NCBI GenBank assembly: GCA_028703735.1
Contig: JAQVMI010000106.1
Location: 1 to 6,570 of the forward strand
DNA from: Candidatus Cloacimonadota bacterium
GTDB taxonomy: Bacteria > Cloacimonadota > Cloacimonadia > Cloacimonadales > Cloacimonadaceae
DNA: 6,570 nucleotides
Reading direction: 5' to 3'
Numbering within the stretch: position 1 is the first letter of the stretch; each line of letters begins with the position of its first letter. The notes beneath the pieces are model-generated. The model made no database searches. It saw only the letters and a list, made by a program, of their open reading frames with translations, and was not told the DNA's origin. Positions 1 through 6,570 of this stretch are shown here, piece by piece. The translations under genes and the position numbers were made by a program.

Positions 1-3000
1 TCAACCGCTTTATTTCAACCCAGCTTCCACGTCCATTACACTGTCTCCCGTCAGCGCAGACAATCAAGTGGATACTTCCGAGGAATCCCTTGTGTTGCAT
101 GCCCTAGGAAACGATCCTACTGGAACGGTAAATGGCGTCCACTTCAGATTATATTACGATATAGATCCTGATGATGGTGATTTTGCTCCTGGAACAGATC
201 TGGAATATCCTACTGATATCATTGCTGGCACTGGTGGTAATCCCGATATGGTTCCTCCATTCCAGGCAGAATGGGATCTCTCAGACCGTGCACATTACAG
301 CTGGGCTGCGGGCACGCCTTATGACACCCTTGCTGTAAGGAACTTCTTCGTGCGCGTTTCTGCGATCACGCAGAGCCGCTATATTACCGATCAGTTTACT
401 CTGGTTCATGTAACGGACAATGTTCCTCCGACTCCGGAAATTCTTCCATATGATGTTAATGCAAACCTAACTGTTAATCCCAATGGAAGCATTAACTACG
501 ATTATCACAACACGGCCAATAACAATATTACCTTTAATACCAGTTTCATAAACTGGCCGGATGCATACAAAGCGATCTTCGAGATCAGCAAAGTTGGCAG
601 TACCGATGACCCCGTGGTTATCGAATCTGCTGACCTAGCAAATCCTGGAGACCAAGTATCAGTTGTCTGGAATTACGGTAATGCAGATCCTGATTATGAT
701 CCCACAGGCACATATGAGGTGTCAGTTAGGGGCCTGCAATATGCTGAGAACAGAGTTGCTATAAGCGTAGCTACGCATTTGGCAACTATAGTAATCGGTA
801 ATCCAGCCAATAGCGTCACCTATAACATGAACCTCATGGATATAGTGGATTATGATGACCATCGCGCAATTGATGCTGAGTATGGCAATCTTCTGGATGC
901 AGATGGTAACTGGGACAATCCTTTTACTAATCTTAGGCTCAATGCAAGCTTCAGCAATCTCAATGGAATTGAGAAATTCCGCTTTAGAAAGACCAAGATC
1001 GATATGGTGGGAATTGAACAAGATTCCACTACCACCATTACCAATGATCAGGCCTGGCAAGCGGATTATGAATTTGATGCTGATGGCTATATAAGTGCAG
1101 ATCAGGTAGTAGATAACAACGCCTATGTGTTCTTAAATGACATTGATTACCAAACAGATAACGGCGAAGATTACTTGTATAAGTTCTGGGTAGAACTCAT
1201 ACCCACCCACGATGTAAGTAATGATCTGCATGTAGCGTATACTACGCTCCAGATAGACAATCGCGCCCCGCAGGTAACTCTGACCAATACTTCGGGAATA
1301 GATCCTGTTTCATGGGCTCCCGGAAAACAGGGTTCCTTTAGAGTAACAGCCAATAATCCTGCTTATGACACCAATGCTGAAATTGCAACCAAGGTGTTAC
1401 AGTGGAGTATTAATGGCACCGATTGGCACAATACGGTTCCCCAGCTCACTTATGATGCTGCCAATACCAGATATGATGCCATGAACTGGAATATCGTCGG
1501 TGGAAGCGACAATACCTTCCTCGGAGAAAACTACTTCGGTCCAGTGCAGATTAGGGTTAGAGTTACCGATAATAAGGGTAATCAAGCCACTGTTGCACTG
1601 AATCCAAACATTAATGTGGATAATGAAGCTCCTACTAACATCCGCTTCACCGATGTAATTTATTATTCTGACGTTTATCCTAATCCAACACCAATTGATA
1701 ACGTTGCGAATGCTCCCGACACGCTTAATATAGTAACCAGCACTCAGGGCACCAATGGCAATGGTTCATCCAATCTGCAACTTTTGGTGAACGCCAGCGA
1801 ATTGGATACAGATGCTGCAATGCCACTTATGATGTATCATCAAACCCCCAATGGAAACTGGCAGAATGTGGAATACGACCACGAAGCCTGGAATTTGGGT
1901 AATAATGCAAATCCGGATTTCTTCGAATTTGTAATTCCCAATACCATGCTTGCCGAAGGTTCTCACCGTTTCGTTTTGGTTTGTAAGGATGCCATGCATA
2001 ATCTGGAAGGTGATATTGCTGATGCTATCAACCTTACTTATAATGTAAATGGAAAACTAACCGATTCAGAAAAGGCAATGGCTGTCGATTTGATCGTAAA
2101 TGTCACAAGTATCGATGATGTGATCGCCACGATTCAGTATCCTGCTGATATGGCATACATTGGTGGGCGCAAGGCAATTGCAGCAACTGTTGATTTAGAA
2201 CATATTTCTGAAGTTGAGCAGATTCGTTTTGACCACAAGGTTAATGGTGAATGGGTAGAGGGTACAATTGTGGATAAAAACCAGCCTCAACCCATAACCT
2301 TCGAACTACTCAGAAGTGACATACCAGAATTTGATTATCTGCCCTGGGTACCCGGTATTCACCTATTCAATGATGCTACAGAATTAGGAGAACTAACTTA
2401 CGCTCCTGCTGACAGCTCTTGGACAAGGGATGTTGTTCTAAATGCCGGAACTACCTATACCTTCAAATATGGTGTAGATCTCAATAATAACGGAATCTGG
2501 GATGATGGTGAGCCAAAGATAGACGATCCCAAGGGATTCAATGTCTTTACTCCCACGCCTTGGATACTTGCCTTCAACAGCCATGATTATGCTCAGGGCT
2601 TGCATGAATTCCGGGCAGTTCCACTTGGAGTGGTAACTGATCCAGATCTTGCTCCTGTCAAATGGTTGGTTATAGACAATGTAAAACCGTATATCAATAG
2701 TATCACTTCGGTTGGTAACATTAGGAATGCTACCCCTGGAACCTCTATTCCCTTCGTTACTGATGTTGATGAAAATCTGGTTTCTGTAGTTAATGAACTG
2801 CTGGTTGCTGCTGATGATATGGTAGAAGTCCTCTACCAATACAGCGGTCAACCTGTAGGCACAGTAAACAGGAAATGGTTAACCTGGCCTGGAGGAAACT
2901 CCACTACCATGAATGGTAATTATCCTGTAAATTGGGTAGCGGTTAACCCTCTTATCGATAATGTAGACAACAATGGAAACGGTTTGGTGGATGAAGCTTC

Positions 3001-6000
3001 CGAAATCAATGGTACGTTCTATATTCGTTCCCTTGCTTCAGACCGTGCAGGCAACTATGACATGTCCAGCGAGTTTGCCATTGGTATTGATGGCAGCCCT
3101 GCCGTTATGTCACTTACCAAAATCGAATCCACGATTTTGGCAAATATGAACTACATCTTCAATATTCCTGCCGAAGCAGATTCTGTAACGCTTACTGCAA
3201 ATGAACCTTTTAATGTTCGCGATGCTGTAAAAGCTGAATTTAAATTCAGGAAGAAACTAGCAATTGAAGATAATTGGTCGGTCTGGACTCAGCTTGCCGC
3301 AGATTTCGAGATAGTGAATGGCGAAGCTACCACAGAATTGTTTGATATCACAGAGGGTTACTATCAGTTCGTGGTTACAGCCTACGACGTTCTTGGAAAT
3401 AACTCTTCAATCACCACAAACGTGATCTTCAACGACGTAACCGGACCTGAGATTAATTTCACGCAGGTTGGAACACGTGACGTAATCTCTGGTGAATACG
3501 CCTTTGCTCAAACCATGGATGCCTTTGACAGTAATGGCACCTTGGAAGCTTGGGTTTCCAACAGAAACGGCATCTCTGCCATAACCTTCGAATATGCGCT
3601 GCCAGCAACTCCCAATAACTGGGTTAATATCACCACGGTTGCCGGCTCTATCATTATTCCGGATGCTACAGGGGATGGCGGAACCATTATGATAAATAAC
3701 TGGTCTCTTCCTGCCCTAAGAACGCCTCTACTACTGCTGAAGGCTACTGCTCAGGATGGGAACGCCGTGAACATGAGTTCAAAAACAGTGAAACTCTATG
3801 TTGACGATACAGCCCCCCAAGCAGTCACAGCAATTACTCATACAGTTTATGATGGCAAAATGGTAGTGGATAGACGCGCTAACGTGATAACTACATTAAC
3901 TTACGATCCCCTGACCCTAAATAACGATGGCATCCTTGATGTTGCCAGCGTTACCCTAACATTATACAATCCTAATAACGCAGTGAATCCAAGCATAGAC
4001 TCACTCTATACCGATGTTAACATGGCTGCCACAGCATTCACCTTTACCCCGAATGATATGGCAACAATGGTTGAAGGCATTGACAGCTTGGTAGTTGTTA
4101 TTACTGACTTTGCCGGTAATACCTCCACTACTACCGCCTTCCCTGCCCTCTACTTTGATGTATATGCTCCTGACATCAATAGCATTGCCTCTATAGCCCC
4201 TAATATGAACAACACTGTTGCCAATGGAGAATCGATTACCTTTAATGTGAACTACGAAGATCTAATTGGCTTGCCCTCAGATGCTCTGAAGGTTCTGTTC
4301 AAGATCAATGGAGTGGTTAGAGATTCAGTAGAGACTTACACTGTAATTGATAGCATGAATATCCAGTTTACTTGGACACCGAATGATTTTGATGGTCATT
4401 TTGCAAATGGCAACATGAATCCTGTTGTTGTGAATGCCGTACTTACTCTTAATGACTATCTGCATCATACCTCGGTTCCTGAGAACTTCAACGTAAACTT
4501 AACGTATGGAACACCCAATACCACCAGGATGCTGATGGTAAAAGATTGGTACTACAATCTAAATTACACTCCGCATGGAAATGAATTGATGTATGAATCC
4601 AACGATAACCTTGTAAATTGGGTTGACGAGATTGGTACTATCAGCGAACCGATCAGCGTGGATCGTGAACCAGGCATTGTCGGTGGCGCACCCCATCCTG
4701 TGGATGTAGAATTATATGCCTATGTTGCCCGTCAAATTGATGAGAATCCCACTGATGTGAAATTCTACTATCAGGCTGTGAACTCTACTACCGCTCCAGT
4801 TCTGATAGGATCTGCTACAGAAGTCAATAACGGTGTTAATTCCCCCTTCGTTAATATGCAGTTCTTTGGCCAGTATTCTCAGGAATATTCTATAAACTGG
4901 AACTTGAAGAACAATAATGTTCCCTTACCATCTGGCAGGTATAAGGTTATAACAAAGAGTATCTTTAGTTCAGGGAGCACTAGCTCTGTTGTGGAACTGG
5001 ATATCTTTAATGAAAGCTTGATACCTAAGTCTATTGTGGAAGATGCCATAACTGCTGTTCCATTTAATCAGGTGGAGCGTGGCGAAACATATACTCTTGC
5101 ATTACAAGAGCCAATCGAAAGCAATGAACTGGCTTTGGGTTTGGTGTATAAATACCGTTACGTGAATCCTGCCAACAACAATAGCCCTATTTCCGATTGG
5201 ACATACTTCCGGGATGAACCTGGGAATGACATGACAGATTGGCTGGTAGACCCCTACACATTCGATTGGACTATATATCCGCATTATGTTAACAACAATT
5301 ATATGCAGATTGTAGCCATAGCCCTTGATAGATGGGGTAACGAAACTACCTCGGGAAGCGCACTTCCTTGGGCTCAAATCGTGAAGATCGTAAATACCAC
5401 TGCACCAGCCATAGATTCTATTAGAGTGGATGGTTATGCTCCTCTTGCCAAAATCAGCGGTAATATTACCCCGCAGGTAACCGTTAGAGCGTATATCGAT
5501 ACGGATTCAGTTCCGGAAGATCTTGATCAGGTGGTTTTCTCTTACAAGTTCAATACCGACGCATTACCCACTGTGTTTGAGACTCTCTCGCAATTTAACC
5601 TAACCGATACCGATAATGGTTTGGAAGCTACCGCAGTTCTAAACATTCCTAATGATGAAACAATTGATTCTTGTTATGTGGAAGTAACGGCAACGGATAT
5701 TTTTGGGCATACCAGCAGTAATGCTCTTAGCCTGATTATTGATAACGTTCCGCCGGCTGCTATCCCCGGCTTCGTGGTAACCCAAAATGGCGTAGAATTG
5801 AATAACACTCTCGAACGCGGCGTAACTGCTATATTGGATGCAAATCCTGTAGATGCTGTATCTCCTGTGCTGATGGTTAGATATTCCTATGCTAAAGCTC
5901 CCGTGGCACTTGCTGACACACTGTGGCTTAACCCCGATACTAATTTGCTTGGCGAGGTTATAAAAACTGAAGCTCCCTGGACTTATGAATGGTCAGTTCC

Positions 6001-6570
6001 TGAAGATCTGGAATTCGGTGCTACCTACCTGGTGAAAGCCACTCTCGTGGATTCTATAGCTACTGTTGCCGGGAACGAATCAACCTTGATACGTTCTTTC
6101 GTCATAACCGATTCCGATACACCTATGCTGATCGTCAGCGTAGCAGGACATGCACCGCAAAACGGTATCATTCCTGTTCGCTTACATGATGATGTGAATA
6201 TCGTAACTGAAGTTAACGATGCAAATATCATGCGTGTTGAATACCTGATCCGCAGTGGTGTAACTCAACCCTGGATTCACCTCGCCTATAGAGATGTGGT
6301 TAATGCCCATGCCGATACTCTCTTAAGTGACGTGTTCACAGCATATCCTGCTGGTGTTTACCAGTTTGGTGTCCGTGCTCGTGAAGCCCGCGCTACCTTA
6401 GGTGAAATAGCCGATTTTGTAACCATTACCTTAGACCACAATATTGCTGTTACCTATACCGGCACTATGCCTGTGGCTTTCAATGGTGACGAATTCGTGG
6501 TGAATTACACTGTAACATCGGATGACCTTGTAGATGATAACAGCATAGCTCTCCAAGCCCGTATCATCGG
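1..6570 (+). CDS. Internal fragment of a giant multi-module Ig-like/FN3-like surface or secreted protein (both ends missing)
   Basis: The frame starting at base 2 stays open to base 6568 (2189 codons, then two bases). Coding continues upstream of the first in-frame ATG (base 248), so the true start lies outside the window. The translation reads as beta-sandwich modules of about 115-130 residues. They end in D-N-x-x-P-type linkers (residues 139, 419, 540, 892, 1030, 1145, 1268, 1386, 1798, 1914, 2037), usually preceded by a D-x-x-G-N turn (D523, D1014, D1129, D1369, D1776, D1899). The composition is rich in Asn/Asp/Thr/Val, poor in Lys/Arg, with only two Cys found, as in exported proteins. No enzyme motif, transmembrane segment or signal peptide is visible. 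Bacterial proteins built this way usually act as adhesins, stalks or cell-envelope scaffolds, so the role here is inferred. A C-terminal sorting or FlgD-like domain would be expected downstream but cannot be seen. The coding call is very sure; the function is not. Confidence 0.96.
2..799 (+). other. Ig-like modules 1 (N-terminally clipped) and 2
   Basis: Module 1 (residues 1-138) enters mid-protein and shows the typical strand pattern: a V-x-F-R-L-Y-Y-D strand near residue 50, an Asp-rich loop, an A-E-W-D-L stretch, and a final F-F-V-R-V-S-A strand before the linker V-T-D-N-V-P-P (D139). Module 2 (residues 139-266) has a long Asn-rich opening, then S-V-V-W-N-Y before a Y-E-V-S-V-R-G strand. 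It ends at a less canonical I-V-I-G-N-P junction (N267). The W followed by G-x-Y-x-[VL]-x-[VA] is the usual F/G-strand signature of these bacterial Ig-like domains. The fold assignment comes from pattern only; the exact Pfam family is undetermined. Confidence 0.62.
158..181 (+). other. Asp-rich candidate calcium-binding loop in module 1
   Basis: Residues 53-60 read D-I-D-P-D-D-G-D, with acidic side chains at alternating positions followed by Gly, as in EF-hand-like or thrombospondin-3-like calcium loops. It sits in a hairpin directly after a predicted beta strand (R-L-Y-Y-D). Calcium binding is inferred. Confidence 0.45.
896..916 (+). other. Candidate calcium loop D-x-D-G-N-x-D in module 3
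   Basis: Residues 299-305 read D-A-D-G-N-W-D. The spacing of Asp and Gly resembles the start of a dockerin or EF-hand calcium loop, but the twelfth-position acid is not obvious. Metal binding is a possibility only. Confidence 0.42.
1076..1102 (+). other. EF-hand/dockerin-like loop D-A-D-G-Y-I-S-A-D in module 3
   Basis: Residues 359-367 match the first nine positions of the D-x-[DN]-G-x-[IV]-x-x-x-D style of calcium loop, with a hydrophobic Ile after the Gly. It is a single copy without the paired helix of a true dockerin, so an isolated calcium-binding hairpin is more likely than a cohesin-binding module. Confidence 0.45.
1256..1618 (+). other. Ig-like module 4, compact canonical unit
   Basis: Residues 419-539 (121 residues) form one of the cleanest units. 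The linker I-D-N-R-A-P opens it; then come G-S-F-R-V-T-A (strand B), L-Q-W-S-I-N-G-T-D-W (strands C/C'), M-N-W-N (E region) and V-Q-I-R-V-R-V-T-D-N-K-G-N (F strand plus the D-x-x-G-N turn). It closes with I-N-V-D-N-E-A-P. It is a useful reference for aligning the others. Such modules are found in many extracellular bacterial proteins and have no enzymatic role. Confidence 0.66.
1619..2116 (+). other. Ig-like module 5 with long opening and closing extensions
   Basis: Residues 540-705 (166 residues) carry a long Asn/Pro/Gly-rich opening before the first clear strand (L-Q-L-L-V-N-A). A canonical core ends in H-R-F-V-L-V-C-K-D-A-M-H-N, a version of the D-x-x-G-N turn in which His replaces Gly. 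From D663 of that turn to the next boundary is 43 residues instead of about 16. The surplus includes L-T-D-S-E-K-A-M-A-V-D, which may be an additional hairpin or short helix. One of only two cysteines found in the fragment (C661) is here, so no disulphide within the module is possible. Confidence 0.5.
2330..2533 (+). other. Inserted E-set/CBM48-like (AMPK glycogen-binding-like) domain
   Basis: Residues 777-844 follow the order seen in E-set early domains of the CBM48/AMPK-beta type: an opening strand with P-G-I-H-L-F-N-D, then S-W-T-R-D-V-V-L (W807), A-G-T-T-Y-T-F-K-Y-G-V-D (residues 815-826), and a closing I-D-D-P (840-843). Compare the family pattern G-x-W-x-x-x-V-x-L, G-x-Y-x-Y-K-F-x-V-D, D-P. 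The tip after V-D is enlarged by a calcium-type loop. In AMPK-beta two Trp contact glycogen. Here W833 lies near the second of these positions, but the first (in the G-x-F-N-x-W turn) appears to be absent, so glycan binding is uncertain. A purely structural E-set role is the main alternative. Confidence 0.6.
2477..2512 (+). other. Strong calcium-loop motif D-L-N-N-N-G-I-W-D-D-G-E
   Basis: Residues 826-837 fit the D-x-N-x-N-G-x-x-D-x-G-E pattern of thrombospondin-3-like and dockerin-like calcium loops, with oxygen ligands at positions 1, 3, 5, 9 and 12. It sits at the tip of the hairpin that in CBM48-type domains carries a sugar-contacting Trp, and it includes W833. This is the best-formed such loop in the window. 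Confidence 0.62.
2675..3088 (+). other. Ig-like module 7 with an inserted calcium-type loop
   Basis: Residues 892-1029 (138 residues) open with I-D-N-V-K-P and contain T-S-I-P-F-V-T-D, a V-E-V-L-Y-Q-Y strand, and W-L-T-W-P-G-G. N-W-V-A-V-N-P is followed by an Asp/Asn/Gly loop (986-998), then G-T-F-Y-I-R-S-L-A-S-D-R-A-G-N (F strand plus the signature turn at D1014). The added length relative to the median is close to the size of the loop and falls between the W strand and the F strand, near the site where module 6 took up its insert. Confidence 0.58.
2957..2995 (+). other. Calcium-loop motif D-N-V-D-N-N-G-N-G-L-V-D-E
   Basis: Residues 986-998 match the D-N-D-G-N-G-L-V-D-E type of repeat that recurs in secreted bacterial proteins, where Asp/Asn side chains and a terminal Glu hold calcium. 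Here it is a single copy embedded in an Ig-like module. Calcium binding is inferred from the pattern. Confidence 0.58.
3117..3140 (+). other. Perfect 9-bp inverted repeat inside the coding region
   Basis: CCAAAATCG (3117-3125) and CGATTTTGG (3132-3140) are exact reverse complements separated by six bases, so the mRNA could form a short hairpin here. It lies just after the module 7/8 boundary, has no T-run and sits within an open frame, so it is not a credible terminator. A chance match of this size in a window this long is quite possible. Confidence 0.3.
3920..3940 (+). other. Candidate calcium loop N-N-D-G-I-L-D in module 10
   Basis: Residues 1307-1313 give the x-N-D-G-[IV]-x-D core seen in dockerin-like and FG-GAP-like loops and are followed by the strand S-V-T-L-T-L. 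The first ligand position is Asn rather than Asp, which weakens the case. It may simply be a tight turn. Confidence 0.38.
4511..5008 (+). other. Atypical long module 12 (possible extra subdomain)
   Basis: Residues 1504-1669 (166 residues) begin without the D-N-x-x-P linker. About 55 residues follow that do not resemble the other modules: M-L-M-V-K-D-W-Y-Y-N-L-N, N-L-V-N-W-V-D-E, then a Gly/Pro-rich I-V-G-G-A-P-H-P. From about residue 1565 a normal core resumes with V-D-V-E-L-Y-A-Y-V, V-K-F-Y-Y-Q-A-V, Y-S-I-N-W-N-L and S-G-R-Y-K-V-I-T-K, ending V-V-E-L-D-I-F-N-E. The first part could be a lengthened linker, an N-terminal strand pair or a small uncharacterised insert; I do not recognise it. Confidence 0.48.
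5009..6109 (+). other. Regular Ig-like modules 13-15
   Basis: There are units of 128, 116 and 123 residues (boundaries at residues 1670, 1798, 1914 and 2037). Module 13 has L-G-L-V-Y-K-Y-R-Y, F-D-W-T-I-Y-P and M-Q-I-V-A-I-A-L-D-R-W-G-N. Module 14 has V-T-V-R-A-Y-I-D, V-V-F-S-Y-K-F-N and C-Y-V-E-V-T-A-T-D-I-F-G-H, with the second cysteine (C1891), and ends at I-I-D-N-V-P-P. Module 15 has L-M-V-R-Y-S-Y-A, W-T-Y-E-W-S-V-P and T-Y-L-V-K-A-T-L-V-D, ending at V-I-T-D-S-D-T-P. The W-x-x pattern before the G-x-Y strand and the closing D-x-x-P linkers are well kept. Confidence 0.62.
6110..6570 (+). other. Ig-like module 16 and the beginning of module 17 (cut by the window edge)
   Basis: Module 16 (residues 2037-2144) is the shortest at 108 residues. 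It has I-P-V-R-L, M-R-V-E-Y-L-I-R-S, W-I-H-L-A-Y and V-Y-Q-F-G-V-R-A-R-E-A, closing with V-T-I-T-L-D-H-N rather than a Pro linker. Module 17 starts at residue 2145, with only V-T-Y-T-G-T-M-P and an E-F-V-V-N-Y-T-V strand visible before the sequence stops. The frame remains open, so the protein continues beyond the window. Confidence 0.55.

Larger units (their letters stand above)
800..1255 (+). other. Ig-like module 3, extended to about 152 residues
   Basis: Residues 267-418 span one linker-to-linker unit about 30 residues longer than the median. A strand-like L-R-L-N-A-S-F is followed by E-K-F-R-F-R-K, matching the paired strands of other modules. The end is Y-K-F-W-V-E-L and then T-T-L-Q-I-D-N-R-A-P at the boundary. 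The extra length comes from two Asp/Gly-rich loops (residues 299-305 and 359-367), so this looks like an ordinary sandwich with enlarged loops rather than two domains. The upstream boundary (I-G-N-P) is the least certain of the series. Confidence 0.5.
2117..2674 (+). other. Ig-like module 6, split by an inserted domain
   Basis: Residues 706-891 (186 residues) make the longest unit. Its first half has A-I-A-A-T-V-D-L and V-E-Q-I-R-F-D-H-K (strands B and C), and E-W-V-E-G-T-I-V-D. Its second half resumes at about residue 845 with P-W-I-L-A-F-N, G-L-H-E-F-R-A-V (F strand) and K-W-L-V-I-D-N-V-K-P (linker). Removing residues 777-844 leaves about 118 residues, the length of an ordinary module. This supports an insertion into the loop that normally precedes the W-containing strand. 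Confidence 0.6.
3089..4510 (+). other. Regular Ig-like modules 8-11
   Basis: There are four units of 115, 123, 118 and 118 residues (boundaries at residues 1030, 1145, 1268, 1386 and 1504). Module 8 has A-E-F-K-F-R-K-K, a W-S-V-W-T pair and Y-Q-F-V-V-T-A-Y-D-V-L-G-N. Module 9 has I-T-F-E-Y-A-L-P and L-L-L-K-A-T-A-Q-D-G-N, ending at V-D-D-T-A-P. Module 10 has S-V-T-L-T-L-Y-N and L-V-V-V-I-T-D-F-A-G-N, ending at F-D-V-Y-A-P. Module 11 has S-I-T-F-N-V-N-Y, L-K-V-L-F-K-I-N-G and F-T-W-T-P-N-D, but lacks the D-x-x-G-N turn and ends in N-V-N-L-T-Y-G-T-P. Their constant length makes this the most regular stretch of the stalk. Confidence 0.62.

Noticed and set aside
248..250. First in-frame ATG as a possible start codon
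   Set aside because: The same frame is open and module-like upstream to the window edge, and no purine-rich ribosome binding site stands at the right distance.
722..1060. Minus-strand open frames of 112 and 64 codons (722-1060, 850-1044) and a + strand frame at 852-1094
   Set aside because: All overlap the edge-to-edge frame in other phases, lack a convincing ribosome binding site and encode low-complexity or implausible peptides. They are shadows.
1076..1102. True dockerin module (cellulosome-type)
   Set aside because: There is only one loop, with no second copy or paired helices. It is an isolated loop in an Ig-like module.
1171..1999. Minus-strand open frames at 1171-1353, 1397-1585 and 1766-1999
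   Set aside because: They are short, sit inside modules 3-5 of the real gene, and have no family resemblance.
2438..2851. A 137-codon open frame on the minus strand
   Set aside because: It lies wholly opposite the continuous + strand coding frame and its translation shows no recognisable domain. Reverse-strand openness is expected from the codon use of the real gene.
3117..3140. Intrinsic transcription terminator
   Set aside because: The stem is short and AT-rich, no T-run follows, and coding continues through it.
5102..6231. Minus-strand open frames at 5102-5377 and 6025-6231
   Set aside because: They are antisense to well-formed Ig-like modules 13, 15 and 16 and are treated as chance openings.
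1..6570. CRISPR array, tRNA/rRNA, insertion sequence or direct DNA repeats
   Set aside because: I saw no regularly spaced identical repeats, cloverleaf, rRNA signature or transposase motif, and the whole window is coding.

Overview
The window holds a single gene fragment. One reading frame on the + strand (codons starting at base 2) runs from edge to edge without a stop, giving 2189 complete codons plus two bases. Neither the start codon nor the stop codon is inside the window. I saw no intergenic space, RNA gene, insertion sequence, CRISPR array or promoter. The translation looks like the middle of a giant exported or cell-surface protein. It is rich in Asn, Asp, Thr and Val, has few Lys/Arg, and I found only two Cys (residues 661 and 1891).

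The protein is a chain of about 17 diverged Ig-like/fibronectin-III-like beta-sandwich modules. Their ends are marked by a recurring linker of the type [V/I]-D-[N/D]-x-x-P. Most are preceded 15-22 residues earlier by an A/T-x-D-x-x-G-N turn (for example ASDRAGN, VTDNKGN, AYDVLGN, ALDRWGN). The linker-to-linker distances that I counted are 128, 152, 121, 166, 186, 138, 115, 123, 118, 118, 166, 128, 116, 123 and 108 residues (median 123). The modules are not similar at DNA level, so the array is old rather than freshly duplicated.

Region by region: bases 2-799 hold modules 1-2; 800-1255 a long module 3 with two Asp-rich loops; 1256-1618 a compact module 4; 1619-2116 an extended module 5; 2117-2674 module 6, which is interrupted by an inserted E-set/CBM48-like (AMPK glycogen-binding-like) domain carrying a strong calcium-loop motif; 2675-3088 module 7 with a second calcium-loop insertion; 3089-4510 regular modules 8-11; 4511-5008 a long, atypical module 12; 5009-6109 regular modules 13-15; and 6110-6570 module 16 plus the start of module 17.

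The likely host is an uncultured anaerobic bacterium with mid-range GC (mid-40s percent by eye). Giant Ig-repeat proteins of this style are common in Candidatus Cloacimonadota and related Fibrobacterota/Bacteroidota-side lineages, but this taxonomic guess is inference. No catalytic domain, signal peptide, membrane anchor or C-terminal sorting domain is visible; if present, these lie outside the window. The most plausible role is structural or adhesive: a calcium-stiffened extracellular stalk, with the nested E-set domain as a possible glycan- or protein-contact site.
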